From assembly GCF_001487105.1 (NCBI RefSeq), contig NZ_LN913001.1, positions 1,629,902 to 1,693,901 of the forward strand: a DNA stretch of 64,000 nt. Direction: 5' to 3'. Positions within the stretch are counted from its first letter, which is position 1. The number at the start of each line of letters is the position of its first letter. Below, piece by piece: positions 45,136 to 54,384 of this stretch. The stretch comes from Mediterraneibacter massiliensis (GTDB taxonomy: Bacteria > Bacillota > Clostridia > Lachnospirales > Lachnospiraceae). The notes under the pieces are model-generated. The model made no database searches and was not told the origin of the DNA. It saw only the letters and a program-made list of their open reading frames with translations. A program made the position numbers and the translations under genes.

Positions 45136-46527
45136 CTATCTGGATGACTGCCAGCGCCATCCCGGCAAGTATTTGTTTTTGAGCATACCGCTTAATAATT
45201 TTCCGAATCCGAGAGAATATCCATCCACACAGACAAGATACCAGCCTTTATCATTCTCCTGGACAAGGTCGGAAACATCTAGTGTCTCTCCTTTTAAATA
45301 CTTAATGACACGTTCGTCTGTACAGGGAAAATTTAAAACAAACGGATATTCCTCTTTTTTTAAGTTCATCGCAAACGCCTGACTTGGTTCAAAACGTTTC
45401 TTCTTTACTTCTCCCAAGAACAATCCTGTACGAAGGAATCGCAACTTTTGCATCTTAGGAAGCCCTGTAGGCATATAATAGACTTTCCCGTTATTGATTT
45501 CAAATCTGCTTCTGTCAAAGGATCGTTTCACCAATTGAAGAAACTCCTCTAATTCTTCCGGCAGCTTTCCGGAAAGTGCATGCCCTTTTTGAGACTTATC
45601 GTCTTCAAAACCCCTCTCTTTTTTCTTGAGTAATGCCAGAAAATGTCCTTCTCCCTTCATACGATGCGGGAAAATACGCACCGTTTTATTAAGATTTAGA
45701 TTTTCTTCTTCTGCTCCTTTTGGAATACCTGGAGAAAAACCGTCATATCCGTCTATTTCACATAGTTCAAATTCCGGGCACTGCTCTAACAGACAGGCGA
45801 TCACCTGTTCATTTTCGCTGCGGTCAAACGTACAGGTGGAATACAGCATCATTCCCCCGGGACGCAGCATGGAAGCCGCCTGCATGATGATATTCTTCTG
45901 TATTTTAGAAAAGTAGGACGGTCCGTGTTCTTCCCATGCTTTTATCATTTTTTTATCTTTGCGGAACATCCCTTCTCCGGAACAAGGCGCATCGATCAGT
46001 ATTTTATCAAAATATTCTGCAAATATTTTTGTCAAATTACCAGGCTCTTCATTTAATATAAGCAGATTCCCGATTCCGAATAGTTCCAGGTTCTTTAAAA
46101 GCCCCTTAGCTCTGGATGAACTGATATCGTTTGCAGCCAAAAGTCCTTCCCCTTTTAATCGTGCTCCCAACTCCGTAGCTTTCCCTCCCGGAGCCGCACA
46201 GACATCCAGTACTTTATCTCCCGGGCAGATCGGAAGTCTGTCCGCCGGTGTCATTGCGCTTGGTTCCTGCAGATAGTAGAGTCCGGCAAAATAGTACGGA
46301 TGCTTTGCCGGCTGTACCACTTCACCATCATAATAAAAACCATTATGTATCCAGGGGATCGGCTCTAAATGCCAGGGGGCGATTTTCAAAAAGTCTTCTA
46401 CAGAAATCTTGTTTGTATTGACACGCAGACCATAATGCCGTTCTTCCTCAAAACACTGTATATACTTTTCATAGTCAGCACCTAAAAGCGTCTGCATCTT
46501 TTCTTCAAATAATTTGGGTAAATTCAT
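45136..46527 (-). CDS. RsmF-type rRNA cytosine-C5 methyltransferase
   Basis: 463 residues. The NOL1/NOP2/Sun fold has the SAM site (DVCAAPGGKATELGARL) and the two motif cysteines: DAPCSGEGMFRKD and YSTCTFDRSENEQ. A C-terminal PUA-like extension (about 300-463) marks the RsmF/YebU branch of Firmicutes. It modifies rRNA. TGGAGG precedes the ATG. Confidence 0.9.
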   Translation of the reverse strand: MNLPKLFEEKMQTLLGADYEKYIQCFEEERHYGLRVNTNKISVEDFLKIAPWHLEPIPWIHNGFYYDGEVVQPAKHPYYFAGLYYLQEPSAMTPADRLPICPGDKVLDVCAAPGGKATELGARLKGEGLLAANDISSSRAKGLLKNLELFGIGNLLILNEEPGNLTKIFAEYFDKILIDAPCSGEGMFRKDKKMIKAWEEHGPSYFSKIQKNIIMQAASMLRPGGMMLYSTCTFDRSENEQVIACLLEQCPEFELCEIDGYDGFSPGIPKGAEEENLNLNKTVRIFPHRMKGEGHFLALLKKKERGFEDDKSQKGHALSGKLPEELEEFLQLVKRSFDRSRFEINNGKVYYMPTGLPKMQKLRFLRTGLFLGEVKKKRFEPSQAFAMNLKKEEYPFVLNFPCTDERVIKYLKGETLDVSDLVQENDKGWYLVCVDGYSLGFGKLLSGMLKNKYLPGWRWQSSR

Positions 46528-46587
46528 CTTTTTTCCTCCACACGTGAATGATTATAGCATAAAACCATCCATAAAACTACCCATGCG

Positions 46588-47427
46588 CTAATACACACAG
46601 GAGATCTTACGTGATTCCAAATACTTCAATGCCGGATAAGGATTGATACTGATCTCCTTTCCATTTACATTCAAATAAATTCCTACATGGAGATGCACCG
46701 GAAAATTTCCTTTTGTTCCTTCTTTTTTGCCGTACCCCGTATCCCCCATATATCCAAGGAGATCTCCTGCATGTACTATATCTCCCTCCTCAATGTCCGC
46801 ATAGGAATCCATATGCGCATAGTAAAAATAGGCACCTTTTTCCGTTTCAATCCCCAGCCGCCAGCCACCTAGTTCCAGCCAGCCTTTCTGTCTTACCACA
46901 CCGTCCGTCATACTGATGACCGGATAGTATCCCCGTTTGTCTACTGTAGGCATGATATCTGTCCCCTCATGCCCTCTCTCCCCTTTGTAGCTGCGTGAAA
47001 ACATCCACGAATTTTCAAATGTAACTGCTACATGGGAATGGTTGGAAGCTTCTGGGATCGGAAAATATTCTAAATCATCCCATATTGCTTTGCATGCTTT
47101 ATTATATGTATCCCAGCCTTTCGCTTTTTCCCACTTTTCTTTTGTATCCTTTAACGTCTCCACAGTCGGCATCTTAGCTGCCTGTTTCGTCTCAAAGTCT
47201 TGTTCCAGCCAGTACAGCGCCAGGACTTCTCCTGGCTCTTCCATATTTTGTATCTGTTTCTGCATCTGTGTATCAACCGGCTGAGAACGAAATTTTTCTG
47301 TTGCGGCCGTTGTCTCGGAAAGCCTGCTTAATGCCGCATGTTCCCTCAGATTGTGAAATGCGGTGGATAGAAATAGAAGAAGACAGAAATTAAAAATCAG
47401 ATACCGTTTTACTCGATTTCTTTTCAA
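46588..47427 (-). CDS. M23 family metallopeptidase, membrane anchored
   Basis: 279 residues from TTG 47427 (AGAGG upstream). One N-terminal membrane helix (about 9-24), a linker, and a C-terminal LytM domain (about 145-265) with zinc ligands in RGHEGTDIM and HLHVGIYL. The HxxxD and HxH motifs are complete, so it is probably an active cell-wall endopeptidase. Its expression context is unclear. Confidence 0.9.
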   Translation of the reverse strand: MKRNRVKRYLIFNFCLLLFLSTAFHNLREHAALSRLSETTAATEKFRSQPVDTQMQKQIQNMEEPGEVLALYWLEQDFETKQAAKMPTVETLKDTKEKWEKAKGWDTYNKACKAIWDDLEYFPIPEASNHSHVAVTFENSWMFSRSYKGERGHEGTDIMPTVDKRGYYPVISMTDGVVRQKGWLELGGWRLGIETEKGAYFYYAHMDSYADIEEGDIVHAGDLLGYMGDTGYGKKEGTKGNFPVHLHVGIYLNVNGKEISINPYPALKYLESRKISCVY

Positions 47428-47491
47428 AAAAACCTCTTTTTATTTTACTATATGTTCCTTGCAAGACTTTTATAAATATATCTGCAATACA

Positions 47492-47520
47492 GCATAAAAA
47501 AGCATACTGCTTCATATATC
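47492..47520 (+). promoter_or_regulatory. Possible sporulation (sigma-E-like) promoter of ylbJ
   Basis: GCATAAAA at 47492-47499 and CATATATC at 47513-47520 resemble a sigma-E promoter with ATA, about 16 bases, CATA. The match is weak. It is suggested mainly because ylbJ is sigma-E controlled in B. subtilis. Confidence 0.25.
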
Positions 47521-47602
47521 AAGAGAAGGGGGCATCCTACGTCCAAATCCAGAAAGGGGAACCTCCTGCATGGCATGAACACGGGAAAGGAAGGCACTAT
47601 CT

Positions 47603-48547
47603 ATGACAAAACGATATATTTCGATCATTTTATGTATTTTTACATTTGTAGCCATGCTTGCATTTCCAAAAGCAGTCTTCAATGGTGCAAGCGAAGGCCT
47701 TCTGCTATGGTTCCAGATTATTTTCCCCACATTATTTCCCTTTCTTCTTATCACCAATCTTTTACTTTTAACAGACAGTATCCACTATATTGCCCAGAGT
47801 ATAGCCGGTCCTCTACGTTTTCTTTTTCGCGTATCAGATAACGGAAGTTTTGTACTGCTTATCGGTTTCCTGTGTGGTTATCCGATGGGTGCGAAAATGG
47901 CAGCCGATCTCGTTATTTCACATAAGATCACCGAAGCGGAAGGAAAATATCTTTTATCTTTTTGTAATAATACAAGTCCTGTATTCATCCTTAATTTTAT
48001 TGTATGGAAAACCCTGGGAAAAGAGGAATTCGCCCTTCCTACGTTTCTGATCCTTCTGACCGCTCCTATATTCGTAAGCTTTGTGACACGTCGTTTTTAC
48101 TTAAAGGACCAGTCTGCTTTTCAAAACATCGAGAAAAGAGATTGTAAAAAGAAAAAGCTGGATTTTTCTATGTTGGATTCCTGTATGATGAATAGTTTTG
48201 AGACTATTGTAAAAGTCGGAGGCTATATCATACTCTTTTCCGTTATTCTAACACTTCTGCAGGAATTTCCGTGGAAAAATCCACTTTTTGATTTTGCGCT
48301 CCCAACCTTGGAAGTTACAAATGGAATTTTGTTGCTGCACCGATATTCTCTTCCATTTATAATAGAATATCCGGCAATCCTTGCCCTCACATCATTCGGC
48401 GGCTTCTGCTCAGTCGCCCAAACGCAATGTATGATACAGAAAACCGGGATCCCCTTACTTCCTTATATCATAGAAAAACTGGCTGCCTCGTTGGCAGCCA
48501 GTCTACTGGCATTTATTTATCTCTTAGTAAAGAATTCTATACTTTAA
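47603..48547 (+). CDS. ylbJ: Sporulation integral membrane protein YlbJ
   Basis: 314 residues with about eight membrane helices. Gate-domain motifs typical of YlbJ: WFQIIFPTLFPFLLIT, GFLCGYPMGAKMAADLV and SFCNNTSPVFILNFIVW. YlbJ is needed in the mother cell for normal spore formation in B. subtilis. AAGGAAGG at 47586-47593 is nine bases before the ATG. Its 3' end contains, on the other strand, a terminator for the convergent operon. Confidence 0.9.
   Translation: MTKRYISIILCIFTFVAMLAFPKAVFNGASEGLLLWFQIIFPTLFPFLLITNLLLLTDSIHYIAQSIAGPLRFLFRVSDNGSFVLLIGFLCGYPMGAKMAADLVISHKITEAEGKYLLSFCNNTSPVFILNFIVWKTLGKEEFALPTFLILLTAPIFVSFVTRRFYLKDQSAFQNIEKRDCKKKKLDFSMLDSCMMNSFETIVKVGGYIILFSVILTLLQEFPWKNPLFDFALPTLEVTNGILLLHRYSLPFIIEYPAILALTSFGGFCSVAQTQCMIQKTGIPLLPYIIEKLAASLAASLLAFIYLLVKNSIL
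48478..48502 (-). terminator. Terminator of the rsmD-coaD operon inside ylbJ
   Basis: Perfect 10-base arms (48478-48487 and 48493-48502) with a 5-base loop, followed on the minus strand by TTTTT. It lies 49 bases beyond the stop of the coiled-coil gene and wholly inside the coding region of the opposite gene ylbJ (residues LAASLAAS). Confidence 0.8.
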
Positions 48548-48550
48548 CTT

Positions 48551-49141
48551 TTACATATTTTCCAAGCTGTTCTGTTCCGGATAGTCCTGTGCATTTTCAT
48601 CTGGTATTTCCAATTCAGCACGATTGGAACGCACTGTATCATAACATTCCTGCAAAGAATTTATCAGACCATCATACTTCGTTGCATAACTATCCAGTGT
48701 ATGTCCGATGATACTTTCCGCATTTGCAAGCAGATCATCTGTATACTGGATCGCTCCGATCCGGATCGCATTCGCATCAGATGTGGCATTGTCTATGATC
48801 TCCTGCGCCTGTGCCGTCGCCTGCGTCACAATCTCATTTGCCTGTGCATATGCCTGCTGCATGATCTCATGTTCACTGACAAGTTCTGTTGTCTGTACCT
48901 GTGCTTCCTCGATCATCGCGTCTGCCTTCGCTTTTGCATCCGCCAGGATAGCATCCCGATTACTGATGATCTTCTGATAACGCTTAATCTCATCCGGTGT
49001 CTTCATACGGAGTTCTCTCAGAAGCTCATCCAGGTGCTCCTTGTTTACAATAATCTTCGTTGTCGATAATGGCTGGAATTTACAGTCTCTGTCAATATAT
49101 TCTTCGATTTCCTCAATAATCTGTTCAATACGGCTACTCAT
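48551..49141 (-). CDS. Coiled-coil protein, unknown function
   Basis: 196 residues. The N-terminal part ([20 protein letters not shown]) and [20 protein letters not shown] lead to a long Ala/Gln/Glu-rich coiled coil (about 65-140, [20 protein letters not shown]), resembling DivIVA or V-ATPase subunit H helices. A protein of this type follows coaD in many Clostridia and is sometimes labelled ATPase; no ATP motif is visible. It overlaps coaD by 8 bases. Role unknown. Confidence 0.75.
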   Translation of the reverse strand: MSSRIEQIIEEIEEYIDRDCKFQPLSTTKIIVNKEHLDELLRELRMKTPDEIKRYQKIISNRDAILADAKAKADAMIEEAQVQTTELVSEHEIMQQAYAQANEIVTQATAQAQEIIDNATSDANAIRIGAIQYTDDLLANAESIIGHTLDSYATKYDGLINSLQECYDTVRSNRAELEIPDENAQDYPEQNSLENM

Positions 49142-49634
49142 TATTACACTCTCCTTTTGCGTTCATCTTTTCCCTTAATTTAACAGCCACCGCTTCCGGC
49201 ACAAATTGTGTGATATCTCCCCCAAAAGCGGCAATCTCCTTCACTGTCGTAGAACTCAAATAAGAATATTCAATACTGGTCGTCAGAAACATCGTCTCAA
49301 CATTTGGTTCCAACTTGTGATTTGTCTGTGACATCTGTAACTCATATTCAAAATCTGTGATCGCCCTCAATCCCCTGATCACGACATCTGCCCCGGTTTC
49401 TCTGGCAAAGTCGATCAACAACCCATGAAAAGGAACAATCTTTACATTTGTCAAGTCTTTTGTCACTTCTTTTAACATTTTAACACGTTCTTCTACAGAA
49501 AACAACGGCATTTTCGCATTATTATTTAATACACCGACAATTAATTCGTCCACGATTTTGCAGGATCTGCGGATGACATCCAAATGTCCATATGTAACCG
49601 GATCAAAACTTCCGGGATAAATTGCTCTTAGCAT
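49134..49634 (-). CDS. coaD: Phosphopantetheine adenylyltransferase
   Basis: 166 residues. The nucleotidyltransferase motif [19 protein letters not shown] at residues 5-23 and the C-terminal [20 protein letters not shown] bind [18 protein letters not shown] is characteristic. It adds AMP to 4'-phosphopantetheine in CoA synthesis. It overlaps rsmD by 7 bases, the usual rsmD-coaD pair. Confidence 0.97.
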   Translation of the reverse strand: MLRAIYPGSFDPVTYGHLDVIRRSCKIVDELIVGVLNNNAKMPLFSVEERVKMLKEVTKDLTNVKIVPFHGLLIDFARETGADVVIRGLRAITDFEYELQMSQTNHKLEPNVETMFLTTSIEYSYLSSTTVKEIAAFGGDITQFVPEAVAVKLREKMNAKGECNNE

Positions 49635-50197
49635 ACTTCTTCCTTTCCGGCACGTTCTAAAAAAACGTGTTTATTAGTTTTATATTCTTTTATTTTTATA
49701 ATCTCGTATCCATATTCTTCCACATAGGAAAAATCGGTCTCTTTTGCTGCTTCGACGATCAGCAGTGTATCGTCATATACCAGTTCAGAATCTTTTAAAT
49801 AATGAAGTACTTTCTCCTCTAATCCCTGATGATACGGTGGATCCATGAAAATATAATCAAACGTCTTTTCACCTTCCAACTGGTATAACGCTGTCATAAC
49901 ATCTTTTGTAAGCGTCAGCGCTTTGCCTTCCAAACGGGTCGTTTTCAAATTATATTTGATACACTCCATCGCTTTTGGATTCTGTTCCACAAAGACAGCT
50001 TCTTTTGCTCCCCGGCTTAGTGCTTCTATTCCTATGCCGCCGCTGCCGCTGAACAGATCCAGGAAGATACAATCATAGAGACCTGGCGCGATCATATTGA
50101 ACAATGTCTCTTTGATCCTGTCCGTTGTAGGTCTCGTATCCATTCCATCCAAAGTCTTTAACTGTGCTCTTTTCGCACTGCCTGCGATCACTCTCAT
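49628..50197 (-). CDS. rsmD: 16S rRNA guanine(966)-N2 methyltransferase RsmD
   Basis: 189 residues from ATG 50197 (ATG 50203 is also possible). [15 protein letters not shown] is typical, followed by [14 protein letters not shown], the SAM motif [20 protein letters not shown] and the catalytic DPPY. It methylates G966 of 16S rRNA. It has a promoter that overlaps the preceding terminator. Confidence 0.95.
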   Translation of the reverse strand: MRVIAGSAKRAQLKTLDGMDTRPTTDRIKETLFNMIAPGLYDCIFLDLFSGSGGIGIEALSRGAKEAVFVEQNPKAMECIKYNLKTTRLEGKALTLTKDVMTALYQLEGEKTFDYIFMDPPYHQGLEEKVLHYLKDSELVYDDTLLIVEAAKETDFSYVEEYGYEIIKIKEYKTNKHVFLERAGKEEVC

Positions 50198-50239
50198 ATG
50201 CAACCTCCCGCTTTCACTGTGGAGTTTTAACTATGGTGA

Positions 50240-50268
50240 ATTTTAGCAGAAAAAAGCACTCAGGTCAA
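50240..50268 (-). promoter_or_regulatory. Sigma-A promoter of rsmD, overlapping the SASP terminator
   Basis: Minus-strand TTGACC (complement of 50263-50268) and TAAAAT (complement of 50240-50245), spacer 17. The -35 is in the loop and arm of the upstream terminator hairpin. Confidence 0.75.
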
Positions 50269-50282
50269 TTCCTAAGTGCTTT
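50253..50282 (-). terminator. Terminator of the SASP gene
   Basis: 12-base arms (50253-50264 and 50271-50282) with one mismatch, a 6-base loop and TTTTTT within and after the arm on the minus strand. It starts 16 bases after the SASP stop codon. Confidence 0.85.
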
Positions 50283-50298
50283 CCTCTATAAAAAATAC

Positions 50299-50505
50299 TT
50301 ATTTGCCAGCCATCTGTTTTTCCTGCTGTTCGATCATTTTCTTGACCATATAACCGCCAACGGAACCATTCTGCTTGGAAGTAAGATCTCCGTTGTATCC
50401 GTCAGTAAGTGGTACTCCCAATTCATTTGCTACCTCATACTTAAATTTGTCCAGCGCGCCTTTGGCTTCCGGTACTGCTGCTCTGTTAGATGAACGATTT
50501 GCCAT
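50299..50505 (-). CDS. Alpha/beta-type small acid-soluble spore protein
   Basis: 68 residues from ATG 50505 (AGGAGG nine bases upstream). It has the SASP signature: KFKYEVANELGVPL (the germination protease region) and LTSKQNGSVGGYMVKKMIEQ. These proteins coat and protect spore DNA and are digested at germination. A sigma-G-like promoter and leader stem-loops lie upstream. It is strong evidence that the lineage forms spores. Confidence 0.95.
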   Translation of the reverse strand: MANRSSNRAAVPEAKGALDKFKYEVANELGVPLTDGYNGDLTSKQNGSVGGYMVKKMIEQQEKQMAGK

Positions 50506-50534
50506 GTTACTTTTCCTCCTTTTGCAACTTTTTT

Positions 50535-50583
50535 GTAACGTTTCGTTACGTCTCAAGTATTTGTAACTTTTTTTAAGTTACAA
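50535..50583 (-). repeat. Two stem-loops in the SASP leader
   Basis: On the minus strand TTGTAACTT pairs with AAGTTACAA (50575-50583 with 50561-50569, 5-base loop). CGTAACG-type arms pair at 50544-50549 and 50535-50540 (GTAACG/CGTTAC, 3-base loop). The first stem starts at or next to the predicted transcription start. Confidence 0.75.
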
Positions 50584-50586
50584 CCA

Positions 50587-50615
50587 TAGTATATGGAGGT
50601 TTTATTCTTTTACAC
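50587..50615 (-). promoter_or_regulatory. Candidate sigma-G promoter of the SASP gene
   Basis: Minus-strand GTGTA (complement of 50611-50615), 17 bases, TATACTA (complement of 50587-50593). This fits the forespore sigma-G pattern GHATR / CATWMTA at 4 of 5 and 6 of 7 positions. No sigma-A promoter is evident. Confidence 0.45.
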
Positions 50616-50652
50616 TAGAAATTCCTTCCTTTTTTGTCACTTCCTGCAATTT

Positions 50653-52713
50653 TCAAAGAGTTGTTTCCAACATAGCTTCCGACATATATTTTTGCAGAAC
50701 TATTTTTAACCTGCGCAAACTTTCTTCATGTAGAGAAGGATCGGCCTCCAGAATACTGTCGGCCGCTTCACTTGCCTGCTTTAGCAGGCTGGCATCCTGA
50801 AAAATATCTGCCACCTTAAAATCCAACATTCCGCTCTGTCGAATTCCAAATAAATCTCCGGGACCACGCAGTTTTAAATCCTCACCTGCAATATAAAATC
50901 CATCATTAGAATGGTTCAATATATCTAAACGTGCTTTTGTTTCTTTTGTTTTTGAGGCACTCATAAATATACAATAGGACTGTTCATTCCCACGTCCTAC
51001 CCTGCCTCGCAGCTGATGGAGCTGTGCAAGTCCAAATCGTTCTGCATTTTCGATCATGATCACGGTGGCATTGGGAACATCGATCCCGACTTCGACTACG
51101 GTAGTAGATACAAGCACTTGGATCTCATTTTTTGCGAATGCTTCCATGATTTCCTCTTTTTCTGCCGGTTTCATTCTGCCATGCAATACGCCGATTTGGA
51201 TATTCGCTCCCATAATATCTCTTAGTTCCGCAGCATAATCCAGCACATTCTCCATTTCAAGATGTTCACTTTCTTCTACCATAGGACATATAATATAACA
51301 TTGCCGCCCGGATGCTATCTGTTTTTTCATAAATGCATAGGCTGTATTTCTGTAACTAGTATCTACTACACAGTTTTTGATGGGAAGCCTGTTTTTAGGC
51401 AGTTCGTCGATCACCGAAATATCCAGGTCACCATACAGGATGATAGCAAGTGTACGCGGGATCGGCGTTGCGCTCATAACAAGAATATGAGGCAGCCGCC
51501 CTTTTCCTGCCAATGCTTCTCTTTGCTTTACTCCAAACCGGTGCTGCTCGTCCGTTATCACCAAAGCAAGATCATGATAGATTACCCTCTCTTGTATCAA
51601 TGCATGCGTGCCTATAATGATTGCTGCTTTCCCGTTCTCAATACGCTCGTAGGCAAGCCGTTTTTCTTTTGCGCTCATAGAACCCGTCAGAAGCTCTGCT
51701 GTTACAGAAAAACCGTATTGCTCCAACATATTGGTAATATTTGCATAATGTTGACGAGCAAGAACTTCCGTAGGCGCCATAAGTGCCCCCTGATAACCAT
51801 TTAGCGCTGCATATAAAAGACCCAGCACCGCTACGATCGTTTTTCCTGACCCTACATCACCTTGTACCAATCTAGACATTACATGTCTGCTCCCCAGATC
51901 CTTGTATATTTCTTTCCATACCCTTTTCTGCGCACTTGTCAATTCATACGGAAGAGAATGCAAAAAAACGTCTATTTCAGGACACTTTTTAAAACAAAAC
52001 GAATTTACAGCCCGATCTTCTCTATTTTTCCCCTGTCGTAAAGACAAGATAAATATCAGGAACTCATCAAAGACGATCCGCTTCCTGGCATGATAAAAAG
52101 ATGCCTTTTCTCTAGGAAAATGCATCTCTTTTACAGCCTCTGCATAACCGGCCAATTCATATTTTCTGCGGATTTCTTCAGGCAGGAAGTCCCACTTGTC
52201 ATCCAAAACACCCATTGCCTGTTTCACAAGTTTTCCTATCATATTATTTGTAAGACCCGCAGTTAAAGAATAGACCGGCTGCAGAGTATCTAATTTTTTT
52301 TCGTAATCACAAGCCGGATAAAAAAGCTCCGGATGTTCCATCAGAATCTGCCCTTTTCGCTTTACGATCCGCCCCCGCAGGGTAACTGTTCCACCTTTTG
52401 ACAGTGTACTTTTCAAAAATGGCATGCGAAACCAGACTACTTTCATCGTTCCCGTCAAATCTTTGACGTGGAGTGTTGTGATCTGCAGGGAGCGGCTGCC
52501 TCCTGTCATCACTCTGCCAAAGATCACGCCGGATATCGTGACCGTCTTTCCTTCTTCCGCCTCTTTGATCGGCACCGGCTTTTCATACACTTCATAACTA
52601 CGTGGGTAAAAAGAAAGAAGTTCCTGTATTGTATGGACACCTAATTTAGCAAACAATTTCTCTGTCTTTTCTCCTACACCCTTTAAAGCGCTAATCCTGG
52701 AATTTATATCCAT
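50653..52713 (-). CDS. recG: ATP-dependent DNA helicase RecG
   Basis: 686 residues from ATG 52713 (TGGAG upstream; the longer frame to 52776 overlaps the upstream gene). N-terminal OB wedge domain (about 50-150), helicase Walker A LVQGDVGSGKTIVA, DEQHRFGVKQ (DEAH-type box) and SATPIPRTLA. The C-terminal HQLRGRVGRGNEQSYC and GDLFGIRQSG are canonical. RecG remodels stalled forks. It follows the FakA-like gene. Confidence 0.96.
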   Translation of the reverse strand: MDINSRISALKGVGEKTEKLFAKLGVHTIQELLSFYPRSYEVYEKPVPIKEAEEGKTVTISGVIFGRVMTGGSRSLQITTLHVKDLTGTMKVVWFRMPFLKSTLSKGGTVTLRGRIVKRKGQILMEHPELFYPACDYEKKLDTLQPVYSLTAGLTNNMIGKLVKQAMGVLDDKWDFLPEEIRRKYELAGYAEAVKEMHFPREKASFYHARKRIVFDEFLIFILSLRQGKNREDRAVNSFCFKKCPEIDVFLHSLPYELTSAQKRVWKEIYKDLGSRHVMSRLVQGDVGSGKTIVAVLGLLYAALNGYQGALMAPTEVLARQHYANITNMLEQYGFSVTAELLTGSMSAKEKRLAYERIENGKAAIIIGTHALIQERVIYHDLALVITDEQHRFGVKQREALAGKGRLPHILVMSATPIPRTLAIILYGDLDISVIDELPKNRLPIKNCVVDTSYRNTAYAFMKKQIASGRQCYIICPMVEESEHLEMENVLDYAAELRDIMGANIQIGVLHGRMKPAEKEEIMEAFAKNEIQVLVSTTVVEVGIDVPNATVIMIENAERFGLAQLHQLRGRVGRGNEQSYCIFMSASKTKETKARLDILNHSNDGFYIAGEDLKLRGPGDLFGIRQSGMLDFKVADIFQDASLLKQASEAADSILEADPSLHEESLRRLKIVLQKYMSEAMLETTL

Positions 52714-52717
52714 CGGC

Positions 52718-54370
52718 TTACTCCACAGAGAGCACGTAATAGTAGATCGGCTGTCCTCCTGCATGCATATCCACATCTACGTCCGGATAAAGTTCTTCTA
52801 CTTCTTTTGCGAACCTGACTGCATCTTCTTCCAAAATGTCTTGACCATAATACAGACTGATCAATTCTGATTCATCGTCCACTAAAAGGGCAAGCATTTC
52901 TTTTGCAGTCTGCTCTACAGACTCCCCTACGGAAAGAATTCCCGCATCTCCGATTCCCATGATATCTCCTTCATGGATCTCTTTATCGTCGATCTTCGTG
53001 TCTCTCACCGCGTAAGTGATCTGTCCTGTTTTTACATTTGCAATCCCCTCGCTCATCACTTCCATATTTGTATCAACGTCTGCCTCCGGCATATAATTGA
53101 TCACCGCCGTGATGCCCTGCGGAACCGTTTTGGTTGGGATCACAAGGATATCTTTATCTTTTGTAAGCGACTGTGCTTGGTTCGCCGCTAAAATGATATT
53201 TTTATTATTAGGAAGGATAAAAATATGGTCTGCATTGACATTGTCGATAGCTGTTAGCATATCCTCCGTGCTCGGATTCATCGTCTGTCCGCCTTCGATA
53301 ATATAATCCACTCCTAATTCACGGAAAATATCATTCATGCCGTCTCCGATGGACACCGCAATAAATCCAACTGATTTACGTGGTTCTTGTTTCTTTTGCT
53401 GTGCCGCGACTTTTTCCGCGTCTCTGATCAGCTTTTCCTGATGCTCTTCCCGCATATTGTCAATTTTTATGCGTGAAAGCTGTCCATACGTAAGCGCCTT
53501 CTGGATAGCAAGTCCGGGATCGTTCGTGTGTACATGGATCTTTACGATATCATCGTCTGCTACACAAACAATGGAATCTCCAATAGACTCTAAATATCCC
53601 TTGAATTCTGTCTCATCCTTTTCCACAAAAGCTTTTTCTGTCAGAATAATAAATTCCGTACAGTAACCAAATTTAATGTCTGCTTCCGCCTGAGAGGACG
53701 GTTTTACAATCTTAGCGCCGCTGCCAGAAGCTATTTTAGAATAATCAATCTCTTTTCCAAGAAAAGCGTCGTAAGCGCCATTTAACACTTCTAAAAGTCC
53801 TTGTCCCCCGGAATCTACAACGCCTGCTTCTTTCAGTACCGGGAGAAGTTCCGGCGTCTGTGCGAGCACATCCTTCGCATGTGAAAGTACTTCTGGAAGA
53901 AAGATTTCCAGATCATCTGTTGTCTCCGCCAGTTCGGCTGCCTTCTGCGCAATCCCCTTTGCTACAGTCAGTATCGTTCCTTCTTTCGGCTTCATAACCG
54001 CCTTGTAGGCAGTCATTGTAGCTCTCTCGCATGCTTTTGCCAAAATAGGAACATTAATTTCTTGACACTCCCTGATTTCTTTTGTAAATCCTCTCAAAAG
54101 CTGCGACAAGATCACACCCGAATTTCCTCTTGCTCCCCGCAAAGAGCCAGAAGAGATCGCTTTAGAGACAGAATTCATATCCGCTTTTTCAAGCGCGCTT
54201 ACCTCCTTAGCCGCTGACATGATCGTCAGTGTCATATTCGTTCCTGTATCTCCGTCCGGAACCGGAAAGACATTTAATTCATTAATGAATTCCTTTTTTG
54301 CTTCTAAATTTGCCGCGCCGGCAAGAAACATCTTTTGAAGCATGCTTGTATCTATCGTTTTAATACCCAC
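52718..54370 (-). CDS. fakA: FakA/YloV family DhaL-domain protein
   Basis: 550 residues. N-terminal DAK2/DhaL kinase domain: PVPDGDTGTNMTLT and SSGSLRGARGNSGVILSQLL. The central linker includes YCTEFIILT, and the C-terminal FakA domain ends near ELYPDVDVDMHAGGQPIYYY. FakA phosphorylates fatty acids held by FakB. Such activity is inferred by family. It follows the Asp23 gene and precedes recG, a conserved Firmicute order. Confidence 0.92.
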   Translation of the reverse strand: MGIKTIDTSMLQKMFLAGAANLEAKKEFINELNVFPVPDGDTGTNMTLTIMSAAKEVSALEKADMNSVSKAISSGSLRGARGNSGVILSQLLRGFTKEIRECQEINVPILAKACERATMTAYKAVMKPKEGTILTVAKGIAQKAAELAETTDDLEIFLPEVLSHAKDVLAQTPELLPVLKEAGVVDSGGQGLLEVLNGAYDAFLGKEIDYSKIASGSGAKIVKPSSQAEADIKFGYCTEFIILTEKAFVEKDETEFKGYLESIGDSIVCVADDDIVKIHVHTNDPGLAIQKALTYGQLSRIKIDNMREEHQEKLIRDAEKVAAQQKKQEPRKSVGFIAVSIGDGMNDIFRELGVDYIIEGGQTMNPSTEDMLTAIDNVNADHIFILPNNKNIILAANQAQSLTKDKDILVIPTKTVPQGITAVINYMPEADVDTNMEVMSEGIANVKTGQITYAVRDTKIDDKEIHEGDIMGIGDAGILSVGESVEQTAKEMLALLVDDESELISLYYGQDILEEDAVRFAKEVEELYPDVDVDMHAGGQPIYYYVLSVE

Positions 54371-54384
54371 GATAAGTATCCTCC

